Shown here piece by piece: positions 20,907 through 29,301 of a stretch of 64,000 bases of DNA (positions within the stretch are counted from its first letter, which is position 1; each line of letters opens with the position of its first letter). The DNA is from Limnohabitans sp. Rim8 (GTDB lineage Bacteria; Pseudomonadota; Gammaproteobacteria; Burkholderiales; Burkholderiaceae_C), in NCBI RefSeq assembly GCF_945901735.1, contig NZ_CAMDLM010000018.1, positions 1 through 64,000 of the forward strand, read 5' to 3'. The notes under the pieces are model-generated. The model searched no databases. It was not told where the DNA came from and saw only the letters and a program-made list of their open reading frames with translations. Position numbers and translations under genes: made by a program.

Positions 20907-21845
20907 TCACATCGAGATGACTTGGATGCCCGGCAAGGACGCTTCCTTGAACTCTTCTTCGTCAAAAGCCTTGTCGCCGTCGTCCGATTCGATACCGGTG
21001 ATCTTCAGGTCCTTGAAACCGTGCAGCTTCGCGTCCATCAAATGCGAAGGCACCACATTTTGCAAAGCCGAGAACATGTTTTCAATCCGGCCAGGGTGCT
21101 TTTTTTGCCACTCGCGCAGCATGTTGCCCACTTGTAGGCGCTGCAAATTCTCTTGGCTGCCACACAGGGTGCACGGAATGATGGGGAACTGTCGGTGCGC
21201 TGCCCAACGGATCAGGTCGGACTCGGCCACATAAGCCAGCGGGCGGATCACCATGAACTCGCCGTTGTCGCTGACCAGTTTCGGGGGCATGCCCTTGAGC
21301 TTGCCGCCAAAGAACATGTTCAAAAAGAAGGTCTGCAGCATGTCGTCGCGGTGGTGCCCGAGCGCCAGCTTGTTGCATTTGAGCTCGCGCGCCACGCGGT
21401 ACAAAATGCCCCGGCGCAGGCGCGAGCACAGGCTGCACATGGTCTTGCCTTCGGGGATCTTGTCCTTCACGATCGAATACGTGTCTTGCGTCTCGATGTG
21501 AAACTCCACGCCCAACTCTTTCAGGTAAGCGGGCAGGATGTGCTCCGGAAAGCCCGGCTGCTTTTGGTCCAGGTTGACCGCCACCAGTTCGAAGTCGACC
21601 GGGGCGCGGGCCTTCATCTTGAGCAAGATGTCGAGCATGCCGTAGCTGTCTTTGCCACCCGACATGCAGACCATGATGCGGTCGCCTGCTTCAATCAGGT
21701 TGAAGTCACTGATGGCCTGGCCCATCTGGCGGCACAGGCGTTTTTCGAGCTTGTGGGTCTCGCGCTCGATCTTGATGGCTTTGGCGGCCTCTGATTCGGC
21801 TTGCGCTTGTGCCCAGGCGATGTCGGTTTCTGTGTCTGTGTTCAT
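20907..21845 (-). CDS. ttcA: tRNA 2-thiocytidine(32) synthetase TtcA
   Basis: Adds sulfur to C32 of certain tRNAs using ATP and a [4Fe-4S] cluster. The 312-residue product carries the PP-loop [17 protein letters not shown] (about residue 60) and the two cysteine pairs in [10 protein letters not shown] and [12 protein letters not shown]. The ATG at 21845 lies 5 bases after the folB stop; a GTG at 21857 overlaps folB and is less likely. Co-oriented with folB-folB-SDR. Confidence 0.96.
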   Translation of the reverse strand: MNTDTETDIAWAQAQAESEAAKAIKIERETHKLEKRLCRQMGQAISDFNLIEAGDRIMVCMSGGKDSYGMLDILLKMKARAPVDFELVAVNLDQKQPGFPEHILPAYLKELGVEFHIETQDTYSIVKDKIPEGKTMCSLCSRLRRGILYRVARELKCNKLALGHHRDDMLQTFFLNMFFGGKLKGMPPKLVSDNGEFMVIRPLAYVAESDLIRWAAHRQFPIIPCTLCGSQENLQRLQVGNMLREWQKKHPGRIENMFSALQNVVPSHLMDAKLHGFKDLKITGIESDDGDKAFDEEEFKEASLPGIQVISM

Positions 21846-21850
21846 AAGGT

Positions 21851-22222
21851 TCACCACTGTCCGGTTTCCATGCGAATGGCCACCGCGCAGTCTTCAAAAA
21901 TTTCAAGTTTGGCAATCTTGACGCGCACACCCAGCACACCGGGCAACTGCATCAGGCGGTTGGAGACTTTGCCGATCAGTGTTTCCAGCAGGTTGATGTG
22001 CTCGGCCGTGCATTCGTCGATGATGATTTTGCGCACCTTGCGGTAATCCAGCACATGGTGGATGTCGTCGTCGCTGGGCATCAGGGGCTGCGTGCCCAGG
22101 TTCAACTCGGCATCGACCTGGATCGGTTGCGGGTCGGTTTTTTCGTGCTCCAGAATGCCCAGGTTGGCGTCAAAGCGCAAACCGGTCAGCTCCAGGGTTT
22201 GTTGTCCTGCGGGGGTTTTCAT
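21851..22222 (-). CDS. Dihydroneopterin aldolase/epimerase family protein (FolB-like, copy 1)
   Basis: A 123-residue tunnelling-fold pterin enzyme: [20 protein letters not shown] at about 10-29 is the FolB strand pattern, DYRKVRKII the helix, and [18 protein letters not shown] contains the catalytic-region Glu. FolB makes 6-hydroxymethyl-dihydropterin for folate; the paralogue FolX epimerises dihydroneopterin triphosphate. Which of the two adjacent copies does which cannot be settled here. Overlaps copy 2 by 4 bases. Confidence 0.88.
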   Translation of the reverse strand: MKTPAGQQTLELTGLRFDANLGILEHEKTDPQPIQVDAELNLGTQPLMPSDDDIHHVLDYRKVRKIIIDECTAEHINLLETLIGKVSNRLMQLPGVLGVRVKIAKLEIFEDCAVAIRMETGQW

Positions 22223-22614
22223 GTTGGGGGTTTCATTTGGAAAATTTCAACCCCAACCGCTTCGCAGTCTGGGTACACATCGGGCTTGCAGCTCGAAAGG
22301 CGCACCGCCTGCACCTGCGGGTGTGCGATCAGCTCGCGCATCAGGTCGTCGCACAAGGTCTCTTGCAACACGATGTGGCCAAGGGCCACGCGTTTGGCAA
22401 TCACCTCGCGGATGAAGTCGTAGTCCACCACCTCGGCCAAGTCGTCCTGCGTGGGGGTGGATGCGCTGCAGGGCACAAACAGCTCCACGTTGAAGACGAT
22501 GCGCTGGGGGCCGAGCTTTTCAAAGTCGTGCGCGCCGATGCGCACGTCCACCGTGTGGTTGCGCAAAAACAGGCGGCGGCAGTTCAGCGCCAAATCGGTC
22601 ATGAGGTCGTTCAT
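22219..22614 (-). CDS. Dihydroneopterin aldolase/epimerase family protein (FolB-like, copy 2)
   Basis: A 131-residue second FolB/FolX-fold protein: RRLFLRNHTVDVRIGAHDFE is the N-terminal strand-turn, then QRIVFNVELFVP, VVDYDFIREVI and HIVLQETLCDDLMREL. The start at 22614 overlaps the SDR stop (ATGA); an upstream in-frame extension inside the SDR gene was rejected. It is clearly diverged from copy 1, so the two probably have different substrates or form a hetero-oligomer. Confidence 0.87.
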   Translation of the reverse strand: MNDLMTDLALNCRRLFLRNHTVDVRIGAHDFEKLGPQRIVFNVELFVPCSASTPTQDDLAEVVDYDFIREVIAKRVALGHIVLQETLCDDLMRELIAHPQVQAVRLSSCKPDVYPDCEAVGVEIFQMKPPT

Positions 22615-23384
22615 GAAACGGCTTTCGTGTCGGCCAAAAACATCACGTCGCGCGCCAAAGGCACCAGGTGCTGGCCGTTGTCCACGCACACCGTGGTGCC
22701 GGTGATGCAGGGGTTTTGCGCCAGAAACAGGCAGGTGGCCGCCACTTGCGTCGGGTCGATCGGCTCACGCAACAGGTTCACGCGGCTGTTGCGGTCAAAG
22801 TTCTCTTGGGTTTGCGGGCCGCTCAAAAACATCAGGCCCGGGGCCACGCCGCACACGCGCAAGGGGGCCAGAGCTTGGGCCTGCAAGGCCACGGCGCGCT
22901 CCAGCGCCAGTTTGGAGACGGTGTACGAGAAATAATCGGGGTTCAGGTTGAACACCTTCTGGTCGAGGATGTGGACCACGCTGCGCTGGCCGGATTTCGC
23001 GTTGGGTGCGGCTTGCTGGGCCATCAGCGAGGCCAGCAGCATGGGCGCGATCAGGTTGACCTCGATCTGCAAACGTGCGCCGGGCAAGTCCATGTCGTTT
23101 CCCTCGTCCGGCTCGAAAAGCGAAGCGTTGTTCACCAAGCAATCAAGCGGGCCGTGGCAGTGCGCGATGTGCGTCATCATCTGTTCGACTTGTTCGCTCT
23201 GGGCCAGATCGGCTTGCACACATTCCACATGTCCCCCTGATGCCTGCAGCTCAGTCTGCAGCGCCTTGGCCGCATCGGCCGAGCGTTGGTAGTGGCACCA
23301 CACGCGCCAGCCCGCGGCTGCAAATTGGCGAACGATCTCTGCGCCCAGGCGGTGAGCGCCTCCGGTGACCAGAACTTGTTTCAT
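22611..23384 (-). CDS. SDR oxidoreductase, FolM/pteridine-reductase-like
   Basis: A 257-residue short-chain dehydrogenase. The cofactor motif is VTGGAHRLGAEIVRQFA, with the Arg after the glycine turn that is characteristic of pteridine reductase/FolM-type SDRs (TGxxxRxG). NNASLF follows, the catalytic Tyr-x3-Lys is in YFSYTVSKLALERA, and there is a C-terminal CVDNGQHLVP. Clustering with two FolB-like genes supports a dihydromonapterin or dihydrofolate reductase role; other SDR substrates remain possible. The ATG at 23384 begins MKQVLVTGG. Confidence 0.85.
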   Translation of the reverse strand: MKQVLVTGGAHRLGAEIVRQFAAAGWRVWCHYQRSADAAKALQTELQASGGHVECVQADLAQSEQVEQMMTHIAHCHGPLDCLVNNASLFEPDEGNDMDLPGARLQIEVNLIAPMLLASLMAQQAAPNAKSGQRSVVHILDQKVFNLNPDYFSYTVSKLALERAVALQAQALAPLRVCGVAPGLMFLSGPQTQENFDRNSRVNLLREPIDPTQVAATCLFLAQNPCITGTTVCVDNGQHLVPLARDVMFLADTKAVS

Positions 23385-23515
23385 GAAAGGGGGCTGGGCA
23401 GAGGGGACTGCGCAGGAACATCCGAGGTGACAAAGGGTTGAATTATCGGGCAAGCCATGGATTTGGCCCCCGGTGCCCCGGCAAACGCCCATACACCTTC
23501 GGCGACAATCGCCGC

Positions 23516-24631
23516 GTGAGCACGCCGAATCCCCATCCTCCATCCGAATTGACCCTGCGCATCCACCAGGCCATCGCCCATGCCGGTGGCTGGATCGGTT
23601 TTGACCGTTTCATGGCCATGGCCTTGTACCAGCCGGGTTTGGGTTATTACACCAACGCCCTGCAAAAGTTCGGTGCCATGCCCTCATCGGGCAGCGATTT
23701 TGTGACCGCGCCCGGCATGACCCCTTTGTTTGGTCAAACCCTGGCCGCGCAGGTGCGCCAAGCGCTGGAGGCCACAGGTACCGACGAAGTCTGGGAGTTT
23801 GGCGCGGGCACCGGGGCCCTGGCCCTGCAGCTGCTGGACACCCTGGGCGATGCGGTTCGCCGTTACACCATCATCGATTTGTCGGGCACTTTGCGTGTTC
23901 GCCAGGCTGACACCCTGTTGAAATACGCTGACAAAGTGCGCTGGCTCGACGCCTGGCCCGACGCCATCGAGGGCGTGGTGGTGGGCAACGAGGTGCTGGA
24001 CGCCATGCCGGTGCAGCTTTTGCAGCGCACCCAAGGCGTCTGGCATGAGCGCGGTGTGGTCAGCGCGGGCGAGGTTGATGGTCTTGGCTTTGCCTGGCAA
24101 GACCGCCTGACCGACCTGCGCCCACCTGTGGACATCGAAGGCGAGCACGACTATTTGACCGAAATCCATCCCCAGGCAGAGGCCTTCATCGCCAGCTTGG
24201 CCGAGCGTTTGCAGGCTGGGCGGGGTGGTGCGGCGTTTTTTCTGGACTACGGTTTTCCCGAAGGCGAATACTTTCACCCCCAGCGCCACATGGGCACGGT
24301 GATGTGCCACCAGCTGCACCAAGCCGACGACAACCCACTGGTGGCGGTGGGCCAAAAAGACATCACGGCGCACGTCAACTTCACGGGCGTGGCACTGGCC
24401 GCACAAAACGCCGGGCTGCATGTGCTGGGTTATGCCAGCCAAGCCTGGTTTTTGCTGAGTCTGGGTCTGGCAGATCGCATGGCGGCTTACAGTTTGGCCG
24501 AGCGCAGCCAGGCGCAGCGCCTGGTCAACGAGCACGAAATGGGTGAGCTGTTCAAGGTGGTCGGGTTCGCCACGTCGTCTGATTGGGCCGCTCAGGGCTT
24601 TGCCCGGGGCGACCGGTCGCACCGCCTGTAA
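23516..24631 (+). CDS. SAM-dependent methyltransferase, MidA/NDUFAF7 (DUF185) family
   Basis: About 371 residues; MidA-family class I methyltransferase related to the mitochondrial complex I assembly factor NDUFAF7. Motifs: FMAMALYQPGLGYYTN near the N-terminus, SSGSDFVTAPGMTPLFGQ, the SAM loop VWEFGAGTGALALQLL (about residue 90), GNEVLDAMPVQLL, and FFLDYGFPEGEYFHPQRHMG. The GTG at 23516 gives a compact N-terminus; the track-like extension to 23438 is not conserved-looking. Bacterial target unknown. Divergent from the SDR gene. Confidence 0.88.
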   Translation: MSTPNPHPPSELTLRIHQAIAHAGGWIGFDRFMAMALYQPGLGYYTNALQKFGAMPSSGSDFVTAPGMTPLFGQTLAAQVRQALEATGTDEVWEFGAGTGALALQLLDTLGDAVRRYTIIDLSGTLRVRQADTLLKYADKVRWLDAWPDAIEGVVVGNEVLDAMPVQLLQRTQGVWHERGVVSAGEVDGLGFAWQDRLTDLRPPVDIEGEHDYLTEIHPQAEAFIASLAERLQAGRGGAAFFLDYGFPEGEYFHPQRHMGTVMCHQLHQADDNPLVAVGQKDITAHVNFTGVALAAQNAGLHVLGYASQAWFLLSLGLADRMAAYSLAERSQAQRLVNEHEMGELFKVVGFATSSDWAAQGFARGDRSHRL

Positions 24632-24650
24632 ACGGCATCAAGGCAAGCTT

Positions 24651-24845
24651 ATGTTGCGTTGGCTCATCGTGGTGTTTCTGGCCCTGATCCTTTTCAGTGG
24701 CCTGCAGAAATGGCTGCAAAAACTCGGCTTTGGTCGCCTGCCTGGTGATTTCCGCTTTCGCTTGTTTGGGCGCGAATGGTTCATCCCGCTGACCAGCACC
24801 TTGCTGCTGAGCTTGTTGGCTGCAGCCATAGCACGTTGGGTATGA
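24651..24845 (+). CDS. DUF2905 small membrane protein
   Basis: A 64-residue protein with two hydrophobic helices (about 3-18 and 46-62) flanking the conserved GRLPGDFRFRLFGREWFIPL, the hallmark of the DUF2905 family of small inner-membrane proteins. Function unknown. It starts 19 bases after the methyltransferase stop on the same strand, so it is probably co-transcribed. Confidence 0.88.
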   Translation: MLRWLIVVFLALILFSGLQKWLQKLGFGRLPGDFRFRLFGREWFIPLTSTLLLSLLAAAIARWV

Positions 24846-25231
24846 GGCCCGGGTAACACAGAGCTTGAAGGCCTTCAACCCGAACGTGTTACAGTGCGAC
24901 ACGCCATTGGCGACTTATGCCCATCTAGCTCCTTGCGAGCCGATAGCGCATCCCGGCAGAGGGATGCCAGTCTTGTCCTCCACTGTGCACATCGCCCGCC
25001 ATGCTTACCTAGCTGGGCTCAGACGATTTTTTTGCTTCCTTTTTTGACGCGCCTCTGCACGGTGCTGTTGTTGGGCAGGCCTTGCAGTCTGCGTATGGAG
25101 GCGTCTTTTTGGCAGCAGGACATGCCAAGACCCGTGCCGCTGCACAGCCCTCAAGAAGGCCGAAAAAAGCGGCGCGACCCCCTTCGTTAAAATACATGAT
25201 TACTTCATATTGTTCACACCAACCCATCTCC
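24846..25231 (+). other. 386-bp intergenic/leader region before the small ORF and infA
   Basis: No convincing protein gene. A perfect 7-bp hairpin GCATCCC-GGCAGA-GGGATGC lies at 24948-24967, and T-rich stretches at 25026-25044 could act as terminator tails. An AT-rich patch near 25190-25215 (around TTAAAATACATGATTACT) may hold the promoter of the downstream genes. The region may be a structured 5' leader or hold a small RNA; nothing matches an RNA family I recognise. Confidence 0.35.
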
Positions 25232-25447
25232 ATGGGAAAATTCCGAATTCAACCGTGCTCCAGGGCTTTGCCCAATGGCGCATTTGGCGCGCAAGTGTCC
25301 GTGGCCAGTGGCCGTGGCAGCGCCAGCACCGACCGCGTGATGCGGTTTGTGCCCGAATTTGCAACGCCTGACGCCGCCAGCCAATACGCCCTCGATGAAG
25401 GCATGTTGTGGGTCGAGCGCCAGACTTCCAAACCGATTCTGCTCTGA
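25232..25447 (+). CDS. Hypothetical 71-residue protein
   Basis: Small open frame (MGKFRIQPCSRALPNGAFGA to ERQTSKPILL) with the coding-type third-base GC bias of its neighbours and a stop 14 bases before infA. It is mostly polar, with no signal peptide or recognised domain; the middle segment GRGSASTDRVMRFVPEFATP is followed by an acidic helix. Probably a real conserved Burkholderiales protein co-transcribed with infA, but function is unknown. Confidence 0.6.
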   Translation: MGKFRIQPCSRALPNGAFGAQVSVASGRGSASTDRVMRFVPEFATPDAASQYALDEGMLWVERQTSKPILL

Positions 25448-25461
25448 GAAAGACGTTATAA

Positions 25462-25722
25462 ATGGCTAAAGAAGAACTGATTGAACTGATGGGCGTGGTC
25501 AACGAGGTGTTGCCCGACACCCGTTTTCGCGTGACCTTGGACAACGGTCACCAGTTGATTGCCTACTCCGCGGGCAAGATGCGCAAAAATCACATCCGCA
25601 TTTTGGCAGGTGACCGCGTGACGCTCGAGCTCTCGCCTTATGACTTGAGCAAAGGCCGCATCAGCTTCCGTCACCTGGCCGGCCGCGCACCGATGGCACC
25701 GCGCCGCCCACCGGCTCGTTGA
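25462..25722 (+). CDS. infA: Translation initiation factor IF-1 (stand-alone copy)
   Basis: IF-1 binds the 30S A site during initiation. The 86-residue OB-fold protein has all hallmark segments: [57 protein letters not shown] and SKGRISFRH, plus a 14-residue basic Pro-rich tail absent from E. coli IF-1 (72 aa). Burkholderiales often have one infA in the ribosomal operon and a second elsewhere; this one is not near ribosomal genes and is probably the second copy. Confidence 0.94.
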   Translation: MAKEELIELMGVVNEVLPDTRFRVTLDNGHQLIAYSAGKMRKNHIRILAGDRVTLELSPYDLSKGRISFRHLAGRAPMAPRRPPAR

Positions 25723-25740
25723 TCCTTTCAGGTTGATGGT

Positions 25741-25756
25741 GTTGACCTGAGTCAAC
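25741..25756. promoter_or_regulatory. Perfect inverted repeat upstream of trxC
   Basis: GTTGAC-CTGA-GTCAAC, 62 bases before the trxC start. It is the only strong dyad in the short infA-trxC gap and could be an operator for a redox or metal regulator. The E. coli trxC gene is controlled by OxyR, but this dyad does not match the OxyR consensus obviously. Confidence 0.4.
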
Positions 25757-25818
25757 GCGCCTGGCGCTTGAATTGCGGATCATGGCCCTCAAGTGATTTT
25801 TTAAACACGGGGGATTTC

Positions 25819-26265
25819 ATGACCGTTTCAGCTGACGCCTTGCACATTGTTTGTCCGCACTGCCACACCACCAACCGCGTGCGTGTGGCCGACACGCGCA
25901 ACGCACCCGATTGCGGACAATGTCACCAAGCTTTGTTTGATGGACACCCGCTGGCGCTGGATGCGGCCAGCTTTGACAAGCACATTGGCCGCAGCCATGT
26001 GCCGGTGCTGGTGGACTTTTGGGCCCCTTGGTGCGGCCCTTGCCGCATGATGGCTCCGGCCTATGAGCAAGCGGCAGTTTTGCTGGAGCCCGATGTTCGG
26101 ATGGCCAAACTCAACACCGAAGAAGCGCAGACCATCTCAGCCCGCTTTAACATCCGCAGCATCCCCACACTCGCCTTGTTTATCGGCGGCAAAGAAGTTG
26201 CCCGTCAGGCCGGTGCTTTTCGCACCGCGCAAGACATCGCCGACTGGACGCGCTCGCATTTGTGA
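25819..26265 (+). CDS. trxC: Thioredoxin 2 (zinc-ribbon thioredoxin TrxC)
   Basis: A 148-residue protein-disulfide reductase. The N-terminal zinc site is formed by CPHC (about residues 12-15) and CGQC (about 33-36), then the thioredoxin domain with VDFWAPWCGPCRMMAP (active-site Cys-Gly-Pro-Cys about 70-73) and the cis-Pro in IRSIPTLALF. The zinc ribbon separates TrxC from TrxA. The ATG at 25819 removes 17 implausible codons from the open frame. Likely role in oxidative-stress defence. Confidence 0.96.
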   Translation: MTVSADALHIVCPHCHTTNRVRVADTRNAPDCGQCHQALFDGHPLALDAASFDKHIGRSHVPVLVDFWAPWCGPCRMMAPAYEQAAVLLEPDVRMAKLNTEEAQTISARFNIRSIPTLALFIGGKEVARQAGAFRTAQDIADWTRSHL

Positions 26266-26336
26266 ACATGGCTTTGGGGGAGCGGTCTTCAACCGCGAAG
26301 CATGGGGTGCGGGTGGATCGCGGTCAGAGTCCGCTC

Positions 26337-27587
26337 CTACAAAGAAGCGCTGACTGCTTGGACTCTGGCCATGGCGATCTGTGCACCAATTTGCGGGCCT
26401 TTGAGGCCCTGGGCCGCAGCCGCTTGCGCGATCGGGGCTGTCTCGACCGAGAGGGCTGCTTGTTGGGCTTTCAGCAAGCGCGCGGCTTGCGGGTAAGCCG
26501 CATCTTTAAACCCCAGTCGCCCCCGCGCATCGCATTCACACGCTTGCAGCACCCGCTCAAAACGCTCAGGTTGGCGGATGGCGTCGCAGCGTTCCAAGAG
26601 GCGCACCAGGGCTTCGGCGTTCAGATCGGCACTGCGGTGGATGTTGCCGTGCTCACGCGCCACCACCTCGGCCAGTTCCTTGCCCTCGGTCGGCACGCGC
26701 AGGCGCTCGCACACCTTTTGCAGCAATTTGACGCTGCGGCCTTCATGGCCAATGTGGCGCGGCAGCACGTTGGTGGGTGTGGTGCCTTTGCCCAAGTCGT
26801 GCATCAGGCAGGCTACGCGCACAGCCAGCGGCGTGTTCAGGCGTGCGGCCATGTCCATCACCAGCATCATGTGCACGCCCGTGTCCACTTCGGGGTGGTA
26901 TTCGACGCGCTGAGGCACGCCCCACATGCGCTCCAGCTCAGGCAGCAACACGCGCAGGGCGCCGCATTCGCGCAGCACCTCGAACATGCGAGAAGGCTTC
27001 TGGCTCATCAGCCCCTTGGCCAGTTCCTGCCAGACGCGCTCGGGCACCAGGTGGTCCGCCTCGCCGTCTTCGACCATCTGGCGCATCAGCGCCATGGTCT
27101 CGTCGGCCACTGAAAAGTCAGCAAAACGTGCCGCAAAGCGCGCCACGCGCAAGATGCGTACCGGGTCTTCGGCAAAAGCTTCGGTGACATGGCGCAGCAC
27201 CTTGGCCTGCAGGTCACGCTCGCCGCCATACGGGTCCACGATATGGTCAGTCCATTTGCTGGGGGCGGCATGGGCCAGTGTCTCGGGCACCGCCATGGCG
27301 TTGACGGTGAGGTCGCGCCGGGCCAGGTCTTCTTCAAGGGTGACGCTGGGGTCGGAATGCACCGCAAAACCTTTGTAGCCCCGGGCCGTTTTGCGCTCGG
27401 TGCGGGCGAGGGCGTATTCCTCGCGGGTCTGCGGATGCAAAAACACCGGAAAGTCCTTGCCCACGGGCATGAACCCTTGAGCGCTCATGGCCTTGGGCGT
27501 GCTGCCCACCACCACCCAGTCGCGGTCGTTCACGCTTTGGCCCATCAAGGCATCGCGCACCGCACCGCCGACGACAAAAACGCCCAT
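26337..27587 (-). CDS. cca: CCA-adding tRNA nucleotidyltransferase with HD domain
   Basis: Adds or repairs the 3' CCA of tRNAs. The 416-residue product has the nucleotidyltransferase motif VFVVGGAVRDALMGQ with the catalytic pair in NDRDWVVVG, the neck region RRDLTVNAMA and EDPVRILRVARFAARF, and a C-terminal HD phosphohydrolase domain with ACLMHDLGKGTT (about residue 235), as in E. coli Cca (412 aa). Followed after 8 bases by the GST gene in the upstream direction of the same strand. Confidence 0.96.
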   Translation of the reverse strand: MGVFVVGGAVRDALMGQSVNDRDWVVVGSTPKAMSAQGFMPVGKDFPVFLHPQTREEYALARTERKTARGYKGFAVHSDPSVTLEEDLARRDLTVNAMAVPETLAHAAPSKWTDHIVDPYGGERDLQAKVLRHVTEAFAEDPVRILRVARFAARFADFSVADETMALMRQMVEDGEADHLVPERVWQELAKGLMSQKPSRMFEVLRECGALRVLLPELERMWGVPQRVEYHPEVDTGVHMMLVMDMAARLNTPLAVRVACLMHDLGKGTTPTNVLPRHIGHEGRSVKLLQKVCERLRVPTEGKELAEVVAREHGNIHRSADLNAEALVRLLERCDAIRQPERFERVLQACECDARGRLGFKDAAYPQAARLLKAQQAALSVETAPIAQAAAAQGLKGPQIGAQIAMARVQAVSASL

Positions 27588-27595
27588 GCTGACCT

Positions 27596-28279
27596 TCAGC
27601 GAGCCAGCCGGAAGGGCTCTTCAAAGTCGATGAAGTCCTGCTCTGCCAGCGCGTCGTCGATCCAGGCCTTCACGCCGGGCAGGGCGCACACGCGTTCCAT
27701 GTAGGCAGCCACATCGGCCGGAACGGGCAGGGTGTAGGTTTTGATGCGCATGACCACTGGCGCAAAGTAAGCGTCGGCAATGGTGAATGGGCCAAACAGC
27801 ATGGGGCCACTGTGCGCTGCTAACAGACCGCTCCACAGGCTGCAAATACGGTCCAAGTCGGCACGAACGGCGGGTTTGTCGCGCAGGGCCAAAGCGCCAA
27901 CCTCGGGCAGGTGCGCCTCGATGTTCATCGGGCAAGCGCTGCGCAGGCCCACAAAGCCGCTGTGCATTTCGGCGCAGACACTGCGCGCACGGGCACGTGC
28001 GCCGCGCTCTTGCGGCCAAAGTTGCTTTTCAGGGAACTGCTCAGCCACATATTCCGCAATCGCCAGCGTGTCCCAAATGGCCAGTCCGTCGTGCACCAGC
28101 ACAGGCACCTTGCCCACCGGGTTCACATCTTTCAGTGCGGTCTTGAACTGCGAGTCGGGCTCAAAGCTGTCAAAGCGAACAAAGACCTCTTCAAAGTCAA
28201 TGCCAGCTTGGCGCAGCAGCACCCAGGGGCGCATGGACCAAGACGAATAGTTTTTGTTGGCGATGTAAAGCTGGATCAT
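27596..28279 (-). CDS. Glutathione S-transferase family protein
   Basis: A 227-residue GST: thioredoxin-fold N-domain with NKNYSSWSMRPWVLLRQAG (the Ser/Tyr region at the glutathione site), the cis-Pro loop GKVPVLVHDG and AIWDTLAIAEYVAEQFP, then a helical C-domain with FTIADAYFAPVVMR. Substrate unknown. Shares strand and tight spacing with cca. Confidence 0.9.
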   Translation of the reverse strand: MIQLYIANKNYSSWSMRPWVLLRQAGIDFEEVFVRFDSFEPDSQFKTALKDVNPVGKVPVLVHDGLAIWDTLAIAEYVAEQFPEKQLWPQERGARARARSVCAEMHSGFVGLRSACPMNIEAHLPEVGALALRDKPAVRADLDRICSLWSGLLAAHSGPMLFGPFTIADAYFAPVVMRIKTYTLPVPADVAAYMERVCALPGVKAWIDDALAEQDFIDFEEPFRLAR

Positions 28280-28341
28280 GGTTTCTCCCGAAAATCAGAC
28301 CCTGCATGTTAACGGCTACAGGCCAGAGAAGAGGCCCGAAT

Positions 28342-29301
28342 TCAGCGCCCCGCACCCGCACGCCAGCGGTTCAACTTGCTGCGCGGGCCGCGGTGTCCCA
28401 GATAGGTCGGCGCCACGCCTGCGGCAGACGCTGCAGCGATGCCCAAGGCCTGCAAGCCTGGCAACTGGCCCGTGGCCACGTTGTCCACCTTCATCGACGC
28501 CAGGTTGTCCCGGCTCATGAGCGGCTCGCCCGGGGCCAACTCCATGGCCGCAGCCTGCAACCAGCCCACCCACATCGGCAAACCAATGACCGGACGGCCT
28601 CGGCCCTGGTTCACACCCGCCCACTGTCCTGCCAGCTTGACCAACTCGCCCAGCGTCAACACATCCGGGCCGCACAACTCGTAAGTCTGGCCAATGGTGT
28701 CCGGCTTTTGCAGGCAGACCGCCACAGCACGCGCCACATCGGCCACCCACACGGGCTGAAAGCGTGTGCCACTGCCCGCCAGCGGCATGAAAGGCGCCAC
28801 GCTTTGCAGATCGGCAAACAGGTTGAGGAATTTGTCTTCAGCCCCAAAAATCACGCTGGGCCGCAAAACGGTGAGGTCCAGCCCGGCGTTGTGCAAGACC
28901 GTCTCGCCCCTCGCCTTGCTGCGCTGGTACATCGAAGGGCCTTGCGGGTTGGCACCCAAGGCGCTGACGTGCACCAGGCGTTGCACGCCGGCTTTCTTCA
29001 TGGCGTGGGCGATCTTGCCGGGCAAATCCACATGCACGTTTTCAAAGCGGTCCTCGTTGCCATGCAGTACGGCCACCAGGTTCACCACCGCATCATGGCC
29101 GGGCATCAGTCGGGCCAGATCGGCTTCGCTGTGCACCGAGGTCTCGACCACGGTCAGGCCGGGCAGGCTTTGCACGCTGGCCGCATTCACGGCGCGGCGC
29201 GTGGGCACGGTGATGTGCCAGCCCAGGCGGGCCAGTTGCTCGCAAACGTGACGGCCGACAAAGCCGCTGCCCCCCAAGACCAGAACGCGCTGGGGGTTCA
29301 T
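28342..29301 (-). CDS. NAD(P)-binding complex I NDUFA9-like protein
   Basis: A 319-residue atypical SDR/NmrA-like protein. The N-terminal VLVLGGSGFVGRHVCEQLA is the dinucleotide-binding Gly-rich loop; LVAVLHGNEDRFENVHVD, RSKARGETVLHNAGLDLTVL and FMPLAGSGTRFQPVWVADVA follow the NDUFA9 subfamily pattern (catalytic Tyr replaced). Probably a quinone-oxidoreductase assembly or polyketide/isoprenoid-type enzyme; exact role unknown. The start at 29301 overlaps the preceding gene's stop by 4 bases. Confidence 0.87.
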   Translation of the reverse strand: MNPQRVLVLGGSGFVGRHVCEQLARLGWHITVPTRRAVNAASVQSLPGLTVVETSVHSEADLARLMPGHDAVVNLVAVLHGNEDRFENVHVDLPGKIAHAMKKAGVQRLVHVSALGANPQGPSMYQRSKARGETVLHNAGLDLTVLRPSVIFGAEDKFLNLFADLQSVAPFMPLAGSGTRFQPVWVADVARAVAVCLQKPDTIGQTYELCGPDVLTLGELVKLAGQWAGVNQGRGRPVIGLPMWVGWLQAAAMELAPGEPLMSRDNLASMKVDNVATGQLPGLQALGIAAASAAGVAPTYLGHRGPRSKLNRWRAGAGR

